A stretch of DNA of 64,000 nt from Croceivirga radicis (GTDB lineage: Bacteria; Bacteroidota; Bacteroidia; Flavobacteriales; Flavobacteriaceae), in assembly GCF_002072105.2 (NCBI RefSeq), contig NZ_MTBC01000009.1, forward strand, positions 1 to 64,000. Direction: 5' to 3'. This document shows positions 31,980 through 41,021 of this stretch, piece after piece. Numbering within the stretch: the first letter of the stretch is position 1; the number at the start of each line of letters is the position of its first letter. Made by a program: the position numbers and the translations under genes. The notes beneath the pieces are model-generated. The model saw nothing but the letters and a program-made list of their open reading frames with translations. It was not told the DNA's origin and searched no databases.

Positions 31980-32966
31980 ATGGCCCTTTCCTTCTCAGAT
32001 ATACAGGCGGCAAAAAACCGTATTACTCCATTTATAAATAGAACTCCGGTGATGTCTTCTACCTTGTTAAATTCTTGGTTGGGACACGAAATCTATTTTA
32101 AATGTGAGAATTTTCAAAAAGTAGGCGCTTTTAAAGCACGTGGTGCGCTAAATACACTAGCGTGGCTTAAAGAACAAGGTATTCATCCCAAAAGAATAAT
32201 TGCCAATAGTTCTGGTAATCACGCGCAGGCTGTGGCTTATGCAGGTCAGCAATTTAAAATTCCTGTTACTATTTACATGCCAGAATATTCCAGTGCGGTT
32301 AAAATACAAGCAACCAAGAATTATGGTGCAACCGTAGTGTTGAGTAAAGATAGAAATGTTACAGATGCCCTAGTTAAGGAAGCGGCAAAAGAAGAAGGGG
32401 TTTATTGGGTGCCGCCTTTTAATCATGAGCAAGTAATTTGTGGACAAGGAACTGCGGTTCTGGAAGCTTTGGAAGAAGTACAGGGAATCAATGCTGTTTT
32501 TACCCCATGTGGAGGTGGTGGTTTAACCTCTGGTAATTTTATTGCAACAAAGGGGTTTAATAACACCATAAAATCTATGGGTGTAGAGCCTTTAAATGCC
32601 AATGATGCAGCAGAATCATTACGGAAAAATAGCATTCAAAAGTTACCTAACATTCCCAATACACTTGCAGACGGTGCAATGACCATGGCGGTAGGAGACC
32701 TAACTTTTGAATATTTAAAGCAGCTAGATGCCTTTTTTGAAGTAGAAGAGGAGATTATTGTTTACTGGACCCAATGGCTAACCCATTTGCTAAAGATTAG
32801 GTTGGAACCTACTTGTGCTATGACCATGGGTGGTGTTGTACAATGGTTGCAAACCCAAGAAAAGCCTCAAAAGGTACTCGTGGTTATTACAGGAGGAAAC
32901 ATGGATCAAAACACTTCGTCTAAAATATGGGCAAAGGATTGTTTGTCAGAGGTGCCAAAACTATAA
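31980..32966 (+). CDS. Threonine/serine dehydratase-like PLP enzyme (serine racemase type)
   Basis: This 328-residue fold-type II PLP enzyme has Schiff-base lysine motif KVGAFKARGALN, substrate loop SSGNHAQAVAYAG and phosphate-binding glycine loop TPCGGGGLTSG. It lacks the C-terminal ACT domains of biosynthetic IlvA, so it is a catabolic threonine/serine ammonia-lyase or a serine racemase; sequence alone does not separate these. It stands 42 bp after glnN and may be cotranscribed with it. Confidence 0.88.
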   Translation: MALSFSDIQAAKNRITPFINRTPVMSSTLLNSWLGHEIYFKCENFQKVGAFKARGALNTLAWLKEQGIHPKRIIANSSGNHAQAVAYAGQQFKIPVTIYMPEYSSAVKIQATKNYGATVVLSKDRNVTDALVKEAAKEEGVYWVPPFNHEQVICGQGTAVLEALEEVQGINAVFTPCGGGGLTSGNFIATKGFNNTIKSMGVEPLNANDAAESLRKNSIQKLPNIPNTLADGAMTMAVGDLTFEYLKQLDAFFEVEEEIIVYWTQWLTHLLKIRLEPTCAMTMGGVVQWLQTQEKPQKVLVVITGGNMDQNTSSKIWAKDCLSEVPKL

Positions 32967-32999
32967 TTGGATTCTTTATTTTTGCCAAAATTCCAGTTT

Positions 33000-34178
33000 A
33001 TGTCATCCAATCCCAGTAAAAGATATGCACAAAGAGGTGTTTCAGCTTCTAAAGAAGATGTGCATAATGCTATTAAGAATATTGATAAAGGTTTATTTCC
33101 AAAGGCCTTTTGTAAAATAGTACCAGATTATTTAACAGGGAGTGATGATCATTGTCTGGTTATGCATGCAGATGGCGCCGGTACCAAGTCTTCTTTAGCC
33201 TACATGTATTGGAAAGAGACCGGAGATGTTTGCGTATGGAAGGGTATTGCCCAAGATGCATTAATTATGAATGTGGACGATTTAATTTGTGTTGGTGCAA
33301 CGGATAATATAATGCTGTCTTCTACTATTGGAAGAAACAAAAACCTAGTTCCAGGCGAAGTAATTTCTGCAATTATTAATGGTACGGAAGAACTAATAGC
33401 CGATTTAAAGAAACATGGCATTACCATACATTCTACCGGTGGAGAAACGGCAGATGTTGGGGATTTGGTGCGCACTATAATAGTGGATTCTACCGTAACG
33501 GCACGTCTAGAGCGTAAAAAAGTTATTGATAATGCTAATATAAAAGCTGGTGACGTAATCGTGGGTTTTGCTTCTTATGGTACCGCTACTTACGAAAGGG
33601 AATACAATGGCGGTATGGGTAGTAACGGGTTAACCTCTGCCCGCCATGATGTATTTGAAAAATATTTGGCAGAGAAGTATCCAGAAAGTTATGATGCTTC
33701 GGTGCCGCAGGAATTGGTGTACTCTGGTCACAAAAAATTAACAGATTCTGTAGAAGATGCTCCCTTGGATGCAGGTAAATTGGTATTATCGCCAACACGT
33801 ACCTATGCACCAATCGTAAAAAAGATTTTGGAAAAATATACTGCAGAACAAATACATGGTATGGTGCACTGTAGTGGAGGCGCCCAAACCAAAATTTTAC
33901 ACTTTATAGACAATTTGCATGTGGTAAAGGATAACTTATTTCCTGTTCCTCCGCTATTTAAATTAATACAAGAGCAATCCGGTACAGATTGGAAAGAAAT
34001 GTATCAAGTATTCAATTGTGGGCATAGATTAGAGCTTTATGTAGACCAATCTATTGCCAATGATTTAATAGCTATTGCTAATTCTTTTAATGTGGATGCC
34101 CAAATTATAGGCAAGGTTTCTGCATCTGAGACCAAACAACTTACCATAGCAAGTGAATTTGGAACGTTTACCTATTAG
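33000..34178 (+). CDS. purM: Phosphoribosylformylglycinamidine cyclo-ligase (AIR synthase)
   Basis: The 392 residues start at MSSNPSKRYAQRGVSASKED; the frame extends to an upstream TTG at 32967, but a TATTTTTG -7 box (32977-32984) argues for the later ATG. Motifs of PurM are HADGAGTKSSLAYMYW, MNVDDLICVGATDNIMLS, STGGETADVGDLV and MVHCSGGAQTKIL. It closes the imidazole ring of AIR in purine synthesis with ATP. The protein is longer than enterobacterial PurM, as usual in Bacteroidota. Confidence 0.92.
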   Translation: MSSNPSKRYAQRGVSASKEDVHNAIKNIDKGLFPKAFCKIVPDYLTGSDDHCLVMHADGAGTKSSLAYMYWKETGDVCVWKGIAQDALIMNVDDLICVGATDNIMLSSTIGRNKNLVPGEVISAIINGTEELIADLKKHGITIHSTGGETADVGDLVRTIIVDSTVTARLERKKVIDNANIKAGDVIVGFASYGTATYEREYNGGMGSNGLTSARHDVFEKYLAEKYPESYDASVPQELVYSGHKKLTDSVEDAPLDAGKLVLSPTRTYAPIVKKILEKYTAEQIHGMVHCSGGAQTKILHFIDNLHVVKDNLFPVPPLFKLIQEQSGTDWKEMYQVFNCGHRLELYVDQSIANDLIAIANSFNVDAQIIGKVSASETKQLTIASEFGTFTY

Positions 34179-34230
34179 CCATACGATTCTTTTGTTTTTG
34201 ACGTTATTTTTTTAGTAAAACAATTGTGCT

Positions 34231-34689
34231 ATGGAAAGAAAAGAATTTTTAAAAAGTATTGGGGCCGGTGCGGCATTTGCTGTCTTATTTCCTTGTATCA
34301 ATGGCTGCTCCAATGATAGTGGAGACCAAGAAGTTTTTGAGGTCTCTGATGGGGTAGATTTTACGGTGGATTTGAATTCTGATGCAGCAGCCCCATTGGC
34401 AGAAAATGGAGGTTTTATTTTTGTAAAATCCAACCCAGACTTAAAATATCTAGATATTGTGGTTGCGCGTAACCTAGAAGGTAATATTGTTGCTGCAAGT
34501 AAAATTTGTAGCCACGAGCAAACAGAAGGTATTTATTTTTCAGATACTGATGGTGGAGTTTTTATTTGTTCTACCCATAGCTCTAAGTTTGCACAAGATG
34601 GTACCTCCTTGAACTTGGCCACTACCAGCAATCCACTTAAAATATTTAACACAACAGTAGAAGGGTCTATTGTTAGGGTATTTGAATAG
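34231..34689 (+). CDS. Rieske [2Fe-2S] lipoprotein
   Basis: The 152 residues begin MERKEFLKSIGAGAAFAVLF, a signal ending in a lipobox-like INGC (Cys26). The cluster ligands are Cys93/His95 (KICSHEQTEG) and Cys113/His116 (FICSTHSSKF), the C-x-H...C-x-x-H Rieske pattern. It is a one-electron carrier tethered in the envelope. It is encoded 8 bp before a thioredoxin-like gene and then apbE, so a role in an extracytoplasmic redox chain is likely. Confidence 0.93.
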   Translation: MERKEFLKSIGAGAAFAVLFPCINGCSNDSGDQEVFEVSDGVDFTVDLNSDAAAPLAENGGFIFVKSNPDLKYLDIVVARNLEGNIVAASKICSHEQTEGIYFSDTDGGVFICSTHSSKFAQDGTSLNLATTSNPLKIFNTTVEGSIVRVFE

Positions 34690-34697
34690 CACGGCAA

Positions 34698-35123
34698 TTG
34701 AAGCGTATTTTTTACATAGCATTGTTATTACCCTTGGGCTTACTGGCCCAGAATTGGCAAACGGATTTTGCAGCCGCTACTAGCAAGGCAAATTCAGAAC
34801 AAAAGAACATCCTTTTGGTTTTTTCCGGTTCAGATTGGTGTGCACCTTGTATTAAATTGGATAGAAAAATTTGGTCTACCCCAATTTTTAAGAAGGCGGC
34901 AGCTAAAAATTGGGTGCTCTACCGCGCAGATTTTCCAAAAAAAAAGAAAAACAAACTAAAAGCCGAGGTTTTAAACCAGAATAAAACACTGGCAGAAAAA
35001 TACAATTCAAAAGGATATTTTCCACTGGTTGTCGTATTAAGGCCAAATGGTACGGTTGTTGGTACAACTGGATTTAATGGTATGGATGTTGAATCGTACA
35101 TAGAGCATTTAAAGTCCCTCTAA
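34698..35123 (+). CDS. Exported thioredoxin-family protein
   Basis: The 141 residues start at TTG 34698 (MKRIFYIALLLPLGLLAQNW, a signal peptide). The active-site motif is SDWCAPC (Cys48, Cys51) in a thioredoxin fold of the DUF255/thioredoxin_7 type. It probably handles disulfides in the periplasm. The stop abuts the apbE start (35124), and the Rieske gene precedes by 8 bp, so all three are cotranscribed. Confidence 0.9.
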   Translation: MKRIFYIALLLPLGLLAQNWQTDFAAATSKANSEQKNILLVFSGSDWCAPCIKLDRKIWSTPIFKKAAAKNWVLYRADFPKKKKNKLKAEVLNQNKTLAEKYNSKGYFPLVVVLRPNGTVVGTTGFNGMDVESYIEHLKSL

Positions 35124-36116
35124 TTGAAAAAGTTTTTTTTACTCATATCGATGGTGTTGTTATTCTCGTCAGTTCGCGGGCAAGAGTCTTTGGTTGCAGT
35201 AAAAAAGAGTCTATCCTTAATGGGGACCAAGTTTGAAATTACCGTGGTGGCAGATAACCAAGATTTAGGTTACATCTACATTAACGAAGCCACGGCCGAA
35301 ATTGAACGTATAGAAGGCATAATATCTTCATGGAAGCCAAATTCTGAAACCAGTCTTATTAATAAAAATGCCGGAATCAAGCCTGTTCCAGTTAGTATGG
35401 AATTGTTTGCTCTGTTAGAAAGAGCAATTAAACTATCAGAATTAACTTCTGGTGCGTTTGATGTTAGTTATGCGGCTTTTGACCGAATTTGGAATTTTAA
35501 TGGTGAAATGACGACCATGCCAACAGCATCAGAAATTGAAAATACCATTGCTAAAGTTGGCTATCAAAATATTATTCTGGATAAAGAAAAACAGACGGTT
35601 TTTTTGGCTAAAAAAGGGATGAAGATTGGCTTTGGAGCCTTGGGTAAAGGATATGCGGCAGATAAGGCAAAAGAGTTATTGGTAGGAAAAGGTGTAGAAG
35701 GTGGTATTATAAATGCCTCTGGAGATTTAACCACTTGGGGTACGCAAGCTTCAGGAAAAAACTGGGTGGTAGGTATTACAAATCCATTAGCAAAAGATAA
35801 GGTGTTTTCTTGGTTGCCGGTTATAGAATCTTCCGTAGCTACCTCTGGTAATTATGAAAAGTATGTTACTTTTAAGGGAGAAAGGTATTCGCACATTATT
35901 GATCCCAGAACGGGTTATCCGTCTAAAGGAGTCAACAGCGTGAGTATTTTTGCGAAAAAAGCGGAATTGTGTGATGCTTTGGCAACTGCAGTATTTATTA
36001 TGGGAAGGGATAGCGGTATTCATTTGATTAATCAAATAGACGGTGTAGAAGTAGTTGTAGTGGACAATGAAAATAAAGTGCACAAAAGTTCTGGCATTGT
36101 GTTGGATAGCAACTAA
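35124..36116 (+). CDS. apbE: FAD:protein FMN transferase
   Basis: The 330 residues start at TTG 35124 with a signal peptide (KKFFLLISMVLLFSSVRGQ). ApbE motifs are SLMGTKFEITVVA, GAFDVSYAAFDRIWNF, IGFGALGKGYAADKA, NASGDLTTWG and IIDPRTGYPSKG. It attaches FMN covalently to Thr/Ser of exported redox proteins. No classical FMN-binding domain is encoded beside it, so its target is either distant or one of the uncharacterised neighbours. Confidence 0.93.
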   Translation: MKKFFLLISMVLLFSSVRGQESLVAVKKSLSLMGTKFEITVVADNQDLGYIYINEATAEIERIEGIISSWKPNSETSLINKNAGIKPVPVSMELFALLERAIKLSELTSGAFDVSYAAFDRIWNFNGEMTTMPTASEIENTIAKVGYQNIILDKEKQTVFLAKKGMKIGFGALGKGYAADKAKELLVGKGVEGGIINASGDLTTWGTQASGKNWVVGITNPLAKDKVFSWLPVIESSVATSGNYEKYVTFKGERYSHIIDPRTGYPSKGVNSVSIFAKKAELCDALATAVFIMGRDSGIHLINQIDGVEVVVVDNENKVHKSSGIVLDSN

Positions 36117-36123
36117 TATAGTT

Positions 36124-36333
36124 ATGAAAAAATTACTTCTATTATTGGCACTGTTAGGTTTTGTAAGTTCTTGTGTTGCCGTAAAGGAATACGAAAAAGT
36201 GTATTTAAACGACCCTGATATGCAGTTAGGGGCATTTTCTTCAGAACGGTTAGAAACTACATTTCAAGTATATAGGGAAGGTGCGGTTGGTGCTAATGGC
36301 GGTAAAACCGGAGGCGGATGTGGCTGCAACTAA
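36124..36333 (+). CDS. DUF4266 small lipoprotein
   Basis: The 69 residues are counted from ATG 36124 (an in-frame ATG at 36067 lies inside apbE). The lipobox is GFVSSC; the mature chain has YEKVYLNDPDMQLG and ends EGAVGANGGKTGGGCGCN. This Gly-rich, Cys-x-Cys tail is characteristic of DUF4266. It sits 7 bp after apbE. The tail could be a metal site or the modified part of the protein; that is speculation. Confidence 0.85.
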   Translation: MKKLLLLLALLGFVSSCVAVKEYEKVYLNDPDMQLGAFSSERLETTFQVYREGAVGANGGKTGGGCGCN

Positions 36334-36490
36334 GTATAGCTTAAAATTTTACTTTTAATTTCAGCTTCCATGGTCTAGGTTATTTGGTTACTGCGCTAAG
36401 TTTGCATCTAAGATTATAATTTTAAGCAATCTAAATGTTTAATTAAAAGTAATTGTTAGAAAAAAATAGAATAAAATAACCTGCCACTTA

Positions 36491-37759
36491 ATGAAAAACC
36501 ATCTTTTCTTAATCGCGTTGTTTTTTGGATTATGGGTAAGAGCCCAACAAACCAATACTACGTATAAAAAACGCATTTTAGAGCAAGCAGAGCTAGAAAC
36601 ACTATTTAGTTATTACAGTCAAGATGGACAAAATGCCGCAGTTACCGGTGGCGAAGGAACGGAAGAACTAACAGATGCAACTTCTACAATAGTATTGCGC
36701 ATGCCACTAAAGGAAGATGCTATTGTAACCATTGATGCAGGCATATCTGCCTATTCTTCTGCATCAACTAGCAATATAGATCCTTTTGATGGTAGGCAAG
36801 AAGGTAGTCCTTTCCAGGCAAGCAGTGGCGCATCTCAAAACGACATCCTAGCCTATTTTAATCCATCTATAAGCCATCATTCCGATTCTAGAAACTTTAT
36901 TTGGAATGCAAATGCTTATGTATCCAATGAATACGATTATTTTTCCATAGGTTTTGGCGGTGGCATCACACAACTTTTTAATGAGCGAAATACCGAAATT
37001 TCACTTGGTGGACAGGTGTTTTTAGATAGCTGGAAACCACAATACCCAATAGAATTAAGACCAGGTTATAGTAATGGTATTTTTGGTTATGAGCCAGATT
37101 TTACCGCATTTGAAAATGAGAATAGAAACTCTTATTCGCTAAATTTTGGCTTTTCGCAGATTCTTTCCCAGCGTTTACAATTTAGCTTGTCTGTAGATGC
37201 TGTTTTTCAAGAAGGTTTGCTTAGTACGCCTTTTCAACGAATTTATTTTCAAGATAAGGAAGACTTTTTTCAAGAAAATTTCCAGTTGGCAGATGATGTG
37301 GAGCAGTTGCCCAATAGTCGTGTTAAGCTCCCCATTGGTGGTAGATTAAATTATTATGTAAATGATTGGCTCGTGTTGCGTAGTTTTTATCGGTATTATT
37401 GGGATGATTGGGGTTTAACTGGTAACACGGCACAAGTAGAGGCGCCAATTAAATTGAACGATAAATTTACAATATATCCTACCTACCGTTATTACCAGCA
37501 GAGTGGGGTGCGTTACTTTTATCAAAAAGAAGAGGCGGTGTCTACAATGGATTTTTATACCTCAGATTTTGACTTGTCTAGCTACACGGCCAAGCAATAT
37601 GGTTTAGGGTTACAGTATAAAGATGTTTTGGCGGCAGGTAAAATTTGGTTTTTTGGTCTAAAATCAATTAATCTAAGATACGCCTACTATACCAGAAACA
37701 ATGGTTTAGATGCTTCTATTATAACCCTTAGCTCAACATTTATTTTAGACAACAATTAA
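36491..37759 (+). CDS. DUF3570 outer-membrane-type protein
   Basis: The 422 residues have a signal peptide (LIALFFGLWVRAQQ) and a beta-rich body with repeated amphipathic strands (GFGGGITQLF, YSLNFGFSQILSQRL, RSFYRYYWDDWG), compatible with an outer-membrane barrel. It fits DUF3570, which regularly follows DUF4266 and ApbE genes. It is separated from the DUF4266 gene by 157 bp with no terminator seen. It may anchor or expose the redox module at the outer membrane (inference). Confidence 0.85.
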   Translation: MKNHLFLIALFFGLWVRAQQTNTTYKKRILEQAELETLFSYYSQDGQNAAVTGGEGTEELTDATSTIVLRMPLKEDAIVTIDAGISAYSSASTSNIDPFDGRQEGSPFQASSGASQNDILAYFNPSISHHSDSRNFIWNANAYVSNEYDYFSIGFGGGITQLFNERNTEISLGGQVFLDSWKPQYPIELRPGYSNGIFGYEPDFTAFENENRNSYSLNFGFSQILSQRLQFSLSVDAVFQEGLLSTPFQRIYFQDKEDFFQENFQLADDVEQLPNSRVKLPIGGRLNYYVNDWLVLRSFYRYYWDDWGLTGNTAQVEAPIKLNDKFTIYPTYRYYQQSGVRYFYQKEEAVSTMDFYTSDFDLSSYTAKQYGLGLQYKDVLAAGKIWFFGLKSINLRYAYYTRNNGLDASIITLSSTFILDNN

Positions 37760-37816
37760 ACTACTTTTTAAAGCTATAAATTGTTGTAAATTCGTAGCCC
37801 TAAGGAAGATTGAACT

Positions 37817-38893
37817 ATGCTCGATAAATTGAATATTGTAAAGCAACGCTTTGATGAGGTTGCCGATTTGATTATACAGCCAGATATTATTGCAGACCAA
37901 AAACGTTACGTAAAGCTAAATAAGGAATATAAAGACCTTAAAGAGCTAGTAGATAAACGCGAAACTTATATTGAACTCAGCAATAATATTTCTGAAGCGG
38001 AAGAGATAATTGCAGATGGCAGTGATGCGGAAATGACAGAGATGGCCAAAATGCAGTTGGATGAAGCTAAAAATAAGTTACCACAACTAGAAGAGGAAAT
38101 AAAATTTTTACTAATACCCAAAGATCCAGAAGACGAGAAAGACGTTGTAATGGAGATACGTGCCGGAACAGGCGGTGATGAGGCGAGTATTTTTGCTGGA
38201 GATTTATATAGGATGTACGCTAAATATTGTGAAAGTAAAGGTTGGCGTACCAATATTATAGATTTAAACGAAGGTACTGCCGGTGGTTATAAAGAGATTC
38301 ATTTTGAGGTAACGGGAGAAGATGTCTACGGTACTTTGAAATTTGAGGCAGGGGTGCATCGTGTACAACGGGTGCCACAGACCGAAACACAAGGTAGGGT
38401 ACACACCAGTGCGGCAACGGTTATGGTAATACCAGAAGCAGAAGAATTTGATGTGCAAATAGACCCAAAAGAGGTTAGAATTGATTATTTCTGTTCTTCT
38501 GGACCAGGTGGGCAATCTGTGAATACTACATACTCTGCGGTACGTTTAACCCACTTACCCACGGGATTGGTGGCGCAGTGCCAAGACGAAAAGTCTCAGC
38601 ACAAGAATAAGGATAAGGCATTTAAGGTACTACGTGCCCGTTTGTACGATTTGGAATTGGCAAAGAAACAAGCTGAAGATGCTGCCAAGCGTAACTCCCA
38701 GGTTAGTAGTGGAGACCGTTCTGCTAAAATTAGGACCTACAATTATCCACAGGGTAGGGTAACGGACCATAGAATTGGCCTAACCTTGTATGATTTGCAA
38801 AACATCATAAACGGAGATATCCAAAAAATCATTGATGAGTTGATGTTGGTCAACAATACGGAAAAATTAAAAGAAGCCTCTGAAACCATTTAA
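37817..38893 (+). CDS. prfA: Peptide chain release factor 1
   Basis: The 358 residues match RF1 length. The catalytic GGQ is at 231-233 ([20 protein letters not shown]), and the domain-2 region contains [20 protein letters not shown]. It ends translation at UAA/UAG. Its final A is shared with the pyrF ATG (ATGA-type coupling at 38893). Confidence 0.96.
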   Translation: MLDKLNIVKQRFDEVADLIIQPDIIADQKRYVKLNKEYKDLKELVDKRETYIELSNNISEAEEIIADGSDAEMTEMAKMQLDEAKNKLPQLEEEIKFLLIPKDPEDEKDVVMEIRAGTGGDEASIFAGDLYRMYAKYCESKGWRTNIIDLNEGTAGGYKEIHFEVTGEDVYGTLKFEAGVHRVQRVPQTETQGRVHTSAATVMVIPEAEEFDVQIDPKEVRIDYFCSSGPGGQSVNTTYSAVRLTHLPTGLVAQCQDEKSQHKNKDKAFKVLRARLYDLELAKKQAEDAAKRNSQVSSGDRSAKIRTYNYPQGRVTDHRIGLTLYDLQNIINGDIQKIIDELMLVNNTEKLKEASETI

Positions 38894-39711
38894 TGGAAAC
38901 TGCTCAATTAATTTCAGAAATAAAACGTAAAAAATCTTTCTTGTGTGTTGGTCTAGATACCGATATGGATAAGATACCGGCACACTTGCTCAAAGAAGAA
39001 GATCCTATATTTGAATTTAACAAGGCCATTATAGATGCTACGCAAGCCCATTGTGTAGCCTATAAGCCTAATATTGCTTTTTATGAAGCCTATGGTATTC
39101 CTGGTTGGAAAAGTTTACAAAGAACCATGGATTACTTAAATACCAACTATCCTGAGCAATTTACCATAGCAGACGCCAAGCGGGGCGATATTGGTAACAC
39201 GAGTACGCGTTATGCAAAGGCCTTTTTTGAGACCTTACATTTTGATAGTATAACCATAGCGCCTTACATGGGTAGGGATAGTGTAGAGCCGTTTTTGGCT
39301 TTTGAAGATAAGCACACTATTTTATTGGCATTAACATCTAATCCCGGTGCTTTTGATTTGCAAACCAAGAGCGTGGGTAATTCGCAACTCTATAAAGAAG
39401 TTTTAAAGGTCTCTACCAATTACAAGAATGCAGAACGCCTGATGTACGTAGTAGGTGCCACTAAAGCCGAATATTTAGCGGAAATAAGAACAATAGTACC
39501 AAATAGTTTTTTGTTGGTGCCCGGCATAGGGGCGCAAGGAGGTAGTCTAGAAGAAGTATGCCGTTTTGGAATGACCAAGGATGTTGGTCTTTTGGTAAAT
39601 TCTTCTAGGGGAATTTTGTATGCATCTAACGAGAGGGATTTTGCATCGGTAGCCAAACAGAAGGCAATAGAACTACAGCTCCAAATGAAAGAACAAATGG
39701 AGAAACTGTAA
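38893..39711 (+). CDS. pyrF: Orotidine 5'-phosphate decarboxylase
   Basis: The 272 residues are of the long (type 2, mycobacterial-like) class. The catalytic motif [10 protein letters not shown] is at 94-103 with Lys96. [25 protein letters not shown] and [10 protein letters not shown] are the other conserved elements. It decarboxylates OMP to UMP. It overlaps prfA by one base and converges on a small minus-strand gene 2 bp away. Confidence 0.95.
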   Translation: METAQLISEIKRKKSFLCVGLDTDMDKIPAHLLKEEDPIFEFNKAIIDATQAHCVAYKPNIAFYEAYGIPGWKSLQRTMDYLNTNYPEQFTIADAKRGDIGNTSTRYAKAFFETLHFDSITIAPYMGRDSVEPFLAFEDKHTILLALTSNPGAFDLQTKSVGNSQLYKEVLKVSTNYKNAERLMYVVGATKAEYLAEIRTIVPNSFLLVPGIGAQGGSLEEVCRFGMTKDVGLLVNSSRGILYASNERDFASVAKQKAIELQLQMKEQMEKL

Positions 39712-39713
39712 TG

Positions 39714-39905
39714 CTATAATTCTTCTAATAGTTTTTTAATCCCGTTAGCTTTAGATTCTAAAAATTCTGTAAGCTTACTATCTATACCGGCAAATTGAGC
39801 TGCTTTTTCTAAGAAAGACTCATATCTAAGCTGTAAGATGGATAAACTTTGAGGGTCATTACCTATTGCGGTAACAGTTCCTACTTTACAAAATTGATTT
39901 TCCAT
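39714..39905 (-). CDS. Small hypothetical protein
   Basis: The 63 residues (MENQFCKVGTVTAIGNDPQS...) are charged and probably helical at the C-terminus, with no signal or TM segment. An A-rich stretch precedes the start and it ends only 2 bp from pyrF. The function is unknown. Confidence is moderate because no relative can be checked by eye. Confidence 0.5.
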   Translation of the reverse strand: MENQFCKVGTVTAIGNDPQSLSILQLRYESFLEKAAQFAGIDSKLTEFLESKANGIKKLLEEL

Positions 39906-40050
39906 AGTTATAATTTTTTACAATACCAAATATACGATGCATGCATAGTTTTAGATGTTTGTCTATGGTCAATTTTACCTAATATTAAGGTTATTTGTCT
40001 AAAATTTAACAGATTAGCTTGTTAAGAAACAATTTTGGAGTGATAGCTAT

Positions 40051-40082
40051 AAAAAAAGCCGCTCATTAAAGAGCGGCTTTCT
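40051..40082 (-). terminator. Terminator of the SusC/SusD locus
   Basis: The stem GCCGCTC-attaaa-GAGCGGC is followed on the minus strand by seven T residues (from AAAAAAA at 40051-40057). It lies 67 bp beyond the lipoprotein stop. Confidence 0.87.
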
Positions 40083-40148
40083 CATTCAAACTATAATAAC
40101 TAAACTAGGATTAACTACTTTTTAAATAGAGAATACTAGTTAAGTTTT

Positions 40149-40997
40149 TTACTGCATGGTGTAGGTTGCGGTGTATTCGCCATTACCAAAGAAATCATCG
40201 TTCAAGATTAGTTCCAGAACACCGGTTTCTTGGTTCCAAGTACCGCCTTGGATACAACCAATACCGTAATCTCCACAGAAATCTACATCAGAAGAAGGTT
40301 GTACTACGCCACATACTACAGAAATCTTTCCGCCGTTGACCAATGCCGTATTAGAGGTACAATATTGCAACAAACCACCATCTGCAGTTTGCAGTTCCCA
40401 AGCACCATCTGGAGTTTCTGTAATCTGGATAGGAGGTATGGAACCGCTAGAACCAGAACCACAAACTGAATTGGTAACGGTGTAAGTTCCGTTTAAATCT
40501 GCAAAACAGTTTACGGTTAAATTAAAAGATTGGCCTTGAAAATAGTAAGACTCTCCATTGGTTTGGTTAACCTTTACCGTAAATCTAAACTGATCACCAA
40601 TTTTTAAATCATCTTCTGTTACTGTTAATCCAGCTACAAATTCACTAATATCAGATAGGTTTACCGTAAATGGCAGGGCATCAAACGTATCCACAAGAAC
40701 TTCGTCTCCACCATTAAAAGTTTTTACAACTTCAAAATTTGAAATTAAAGAGGCATCCTCTACAGAACCTTCTGTAACCTCCATACTCAATTCATTAGCA
40801 AGAATGCTTACGGCACTTTCGTCTATGTTGTCATAATCCTCAGGTTCTCCCTGAACTTTACCAAAACCACTAACGTTTATTGCTACACCGGCAATTTTAC
40901 GGTTCTGTAACACCTCTGACTCTTCCTCGCCATCGCAACCTGTGAAGACTAGCGCTACACAGAAAATCAATAGGGAATATAAATTATATTTTTTCAT
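40149..40997 (-). CDS. Lipoprotein of the SusC/SusD locus
   Basis: The 282 residues are counted from ATG 40997 (MKKYNLYSLLIFCVALVFTG-C); an ATG 24 bp earlier is less likely. Two beta-rich parts follow: an N-terminal Ig-like region (about 25-165) and a C-terminal lipocalin-like segment (LNGTYTVTNSVCGSG...). The third gene of Sus-like loci commonly encodes a surface lipoprotein that binds the same ligand as SusD. It starts 24 bp after the SusD-like gene. Confidence 0.75.
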   Translation of the reverse strand: MKKYNLYSLLIFCVALVFTGCDGEEESEVLQNRKIAGVAINVSGFGKVQGEPEDYDNIDESAVSILANELSMEVTEGSVEDASLISNFEVVKTFNGGDEVLVDTFDALPFTVNLSDISEFVAGLTVTEDDLKIGDQFRFTVKVNQTNGESYYFQGQSFNLTVNCFADLNGTYTVTNSVCGSGSSGSIPPIQITETPDGAWELQTADGGLLQYCTSNTALVNGGKISVVCGVVQPSSDVDFCGDYGIGCIQGGTWNQETGVLELILNDDFFGNGEYTATYTMQ

Positions 40998-41021
40998 TAT
41001 AGAATAATTAGTTTTTATCAA

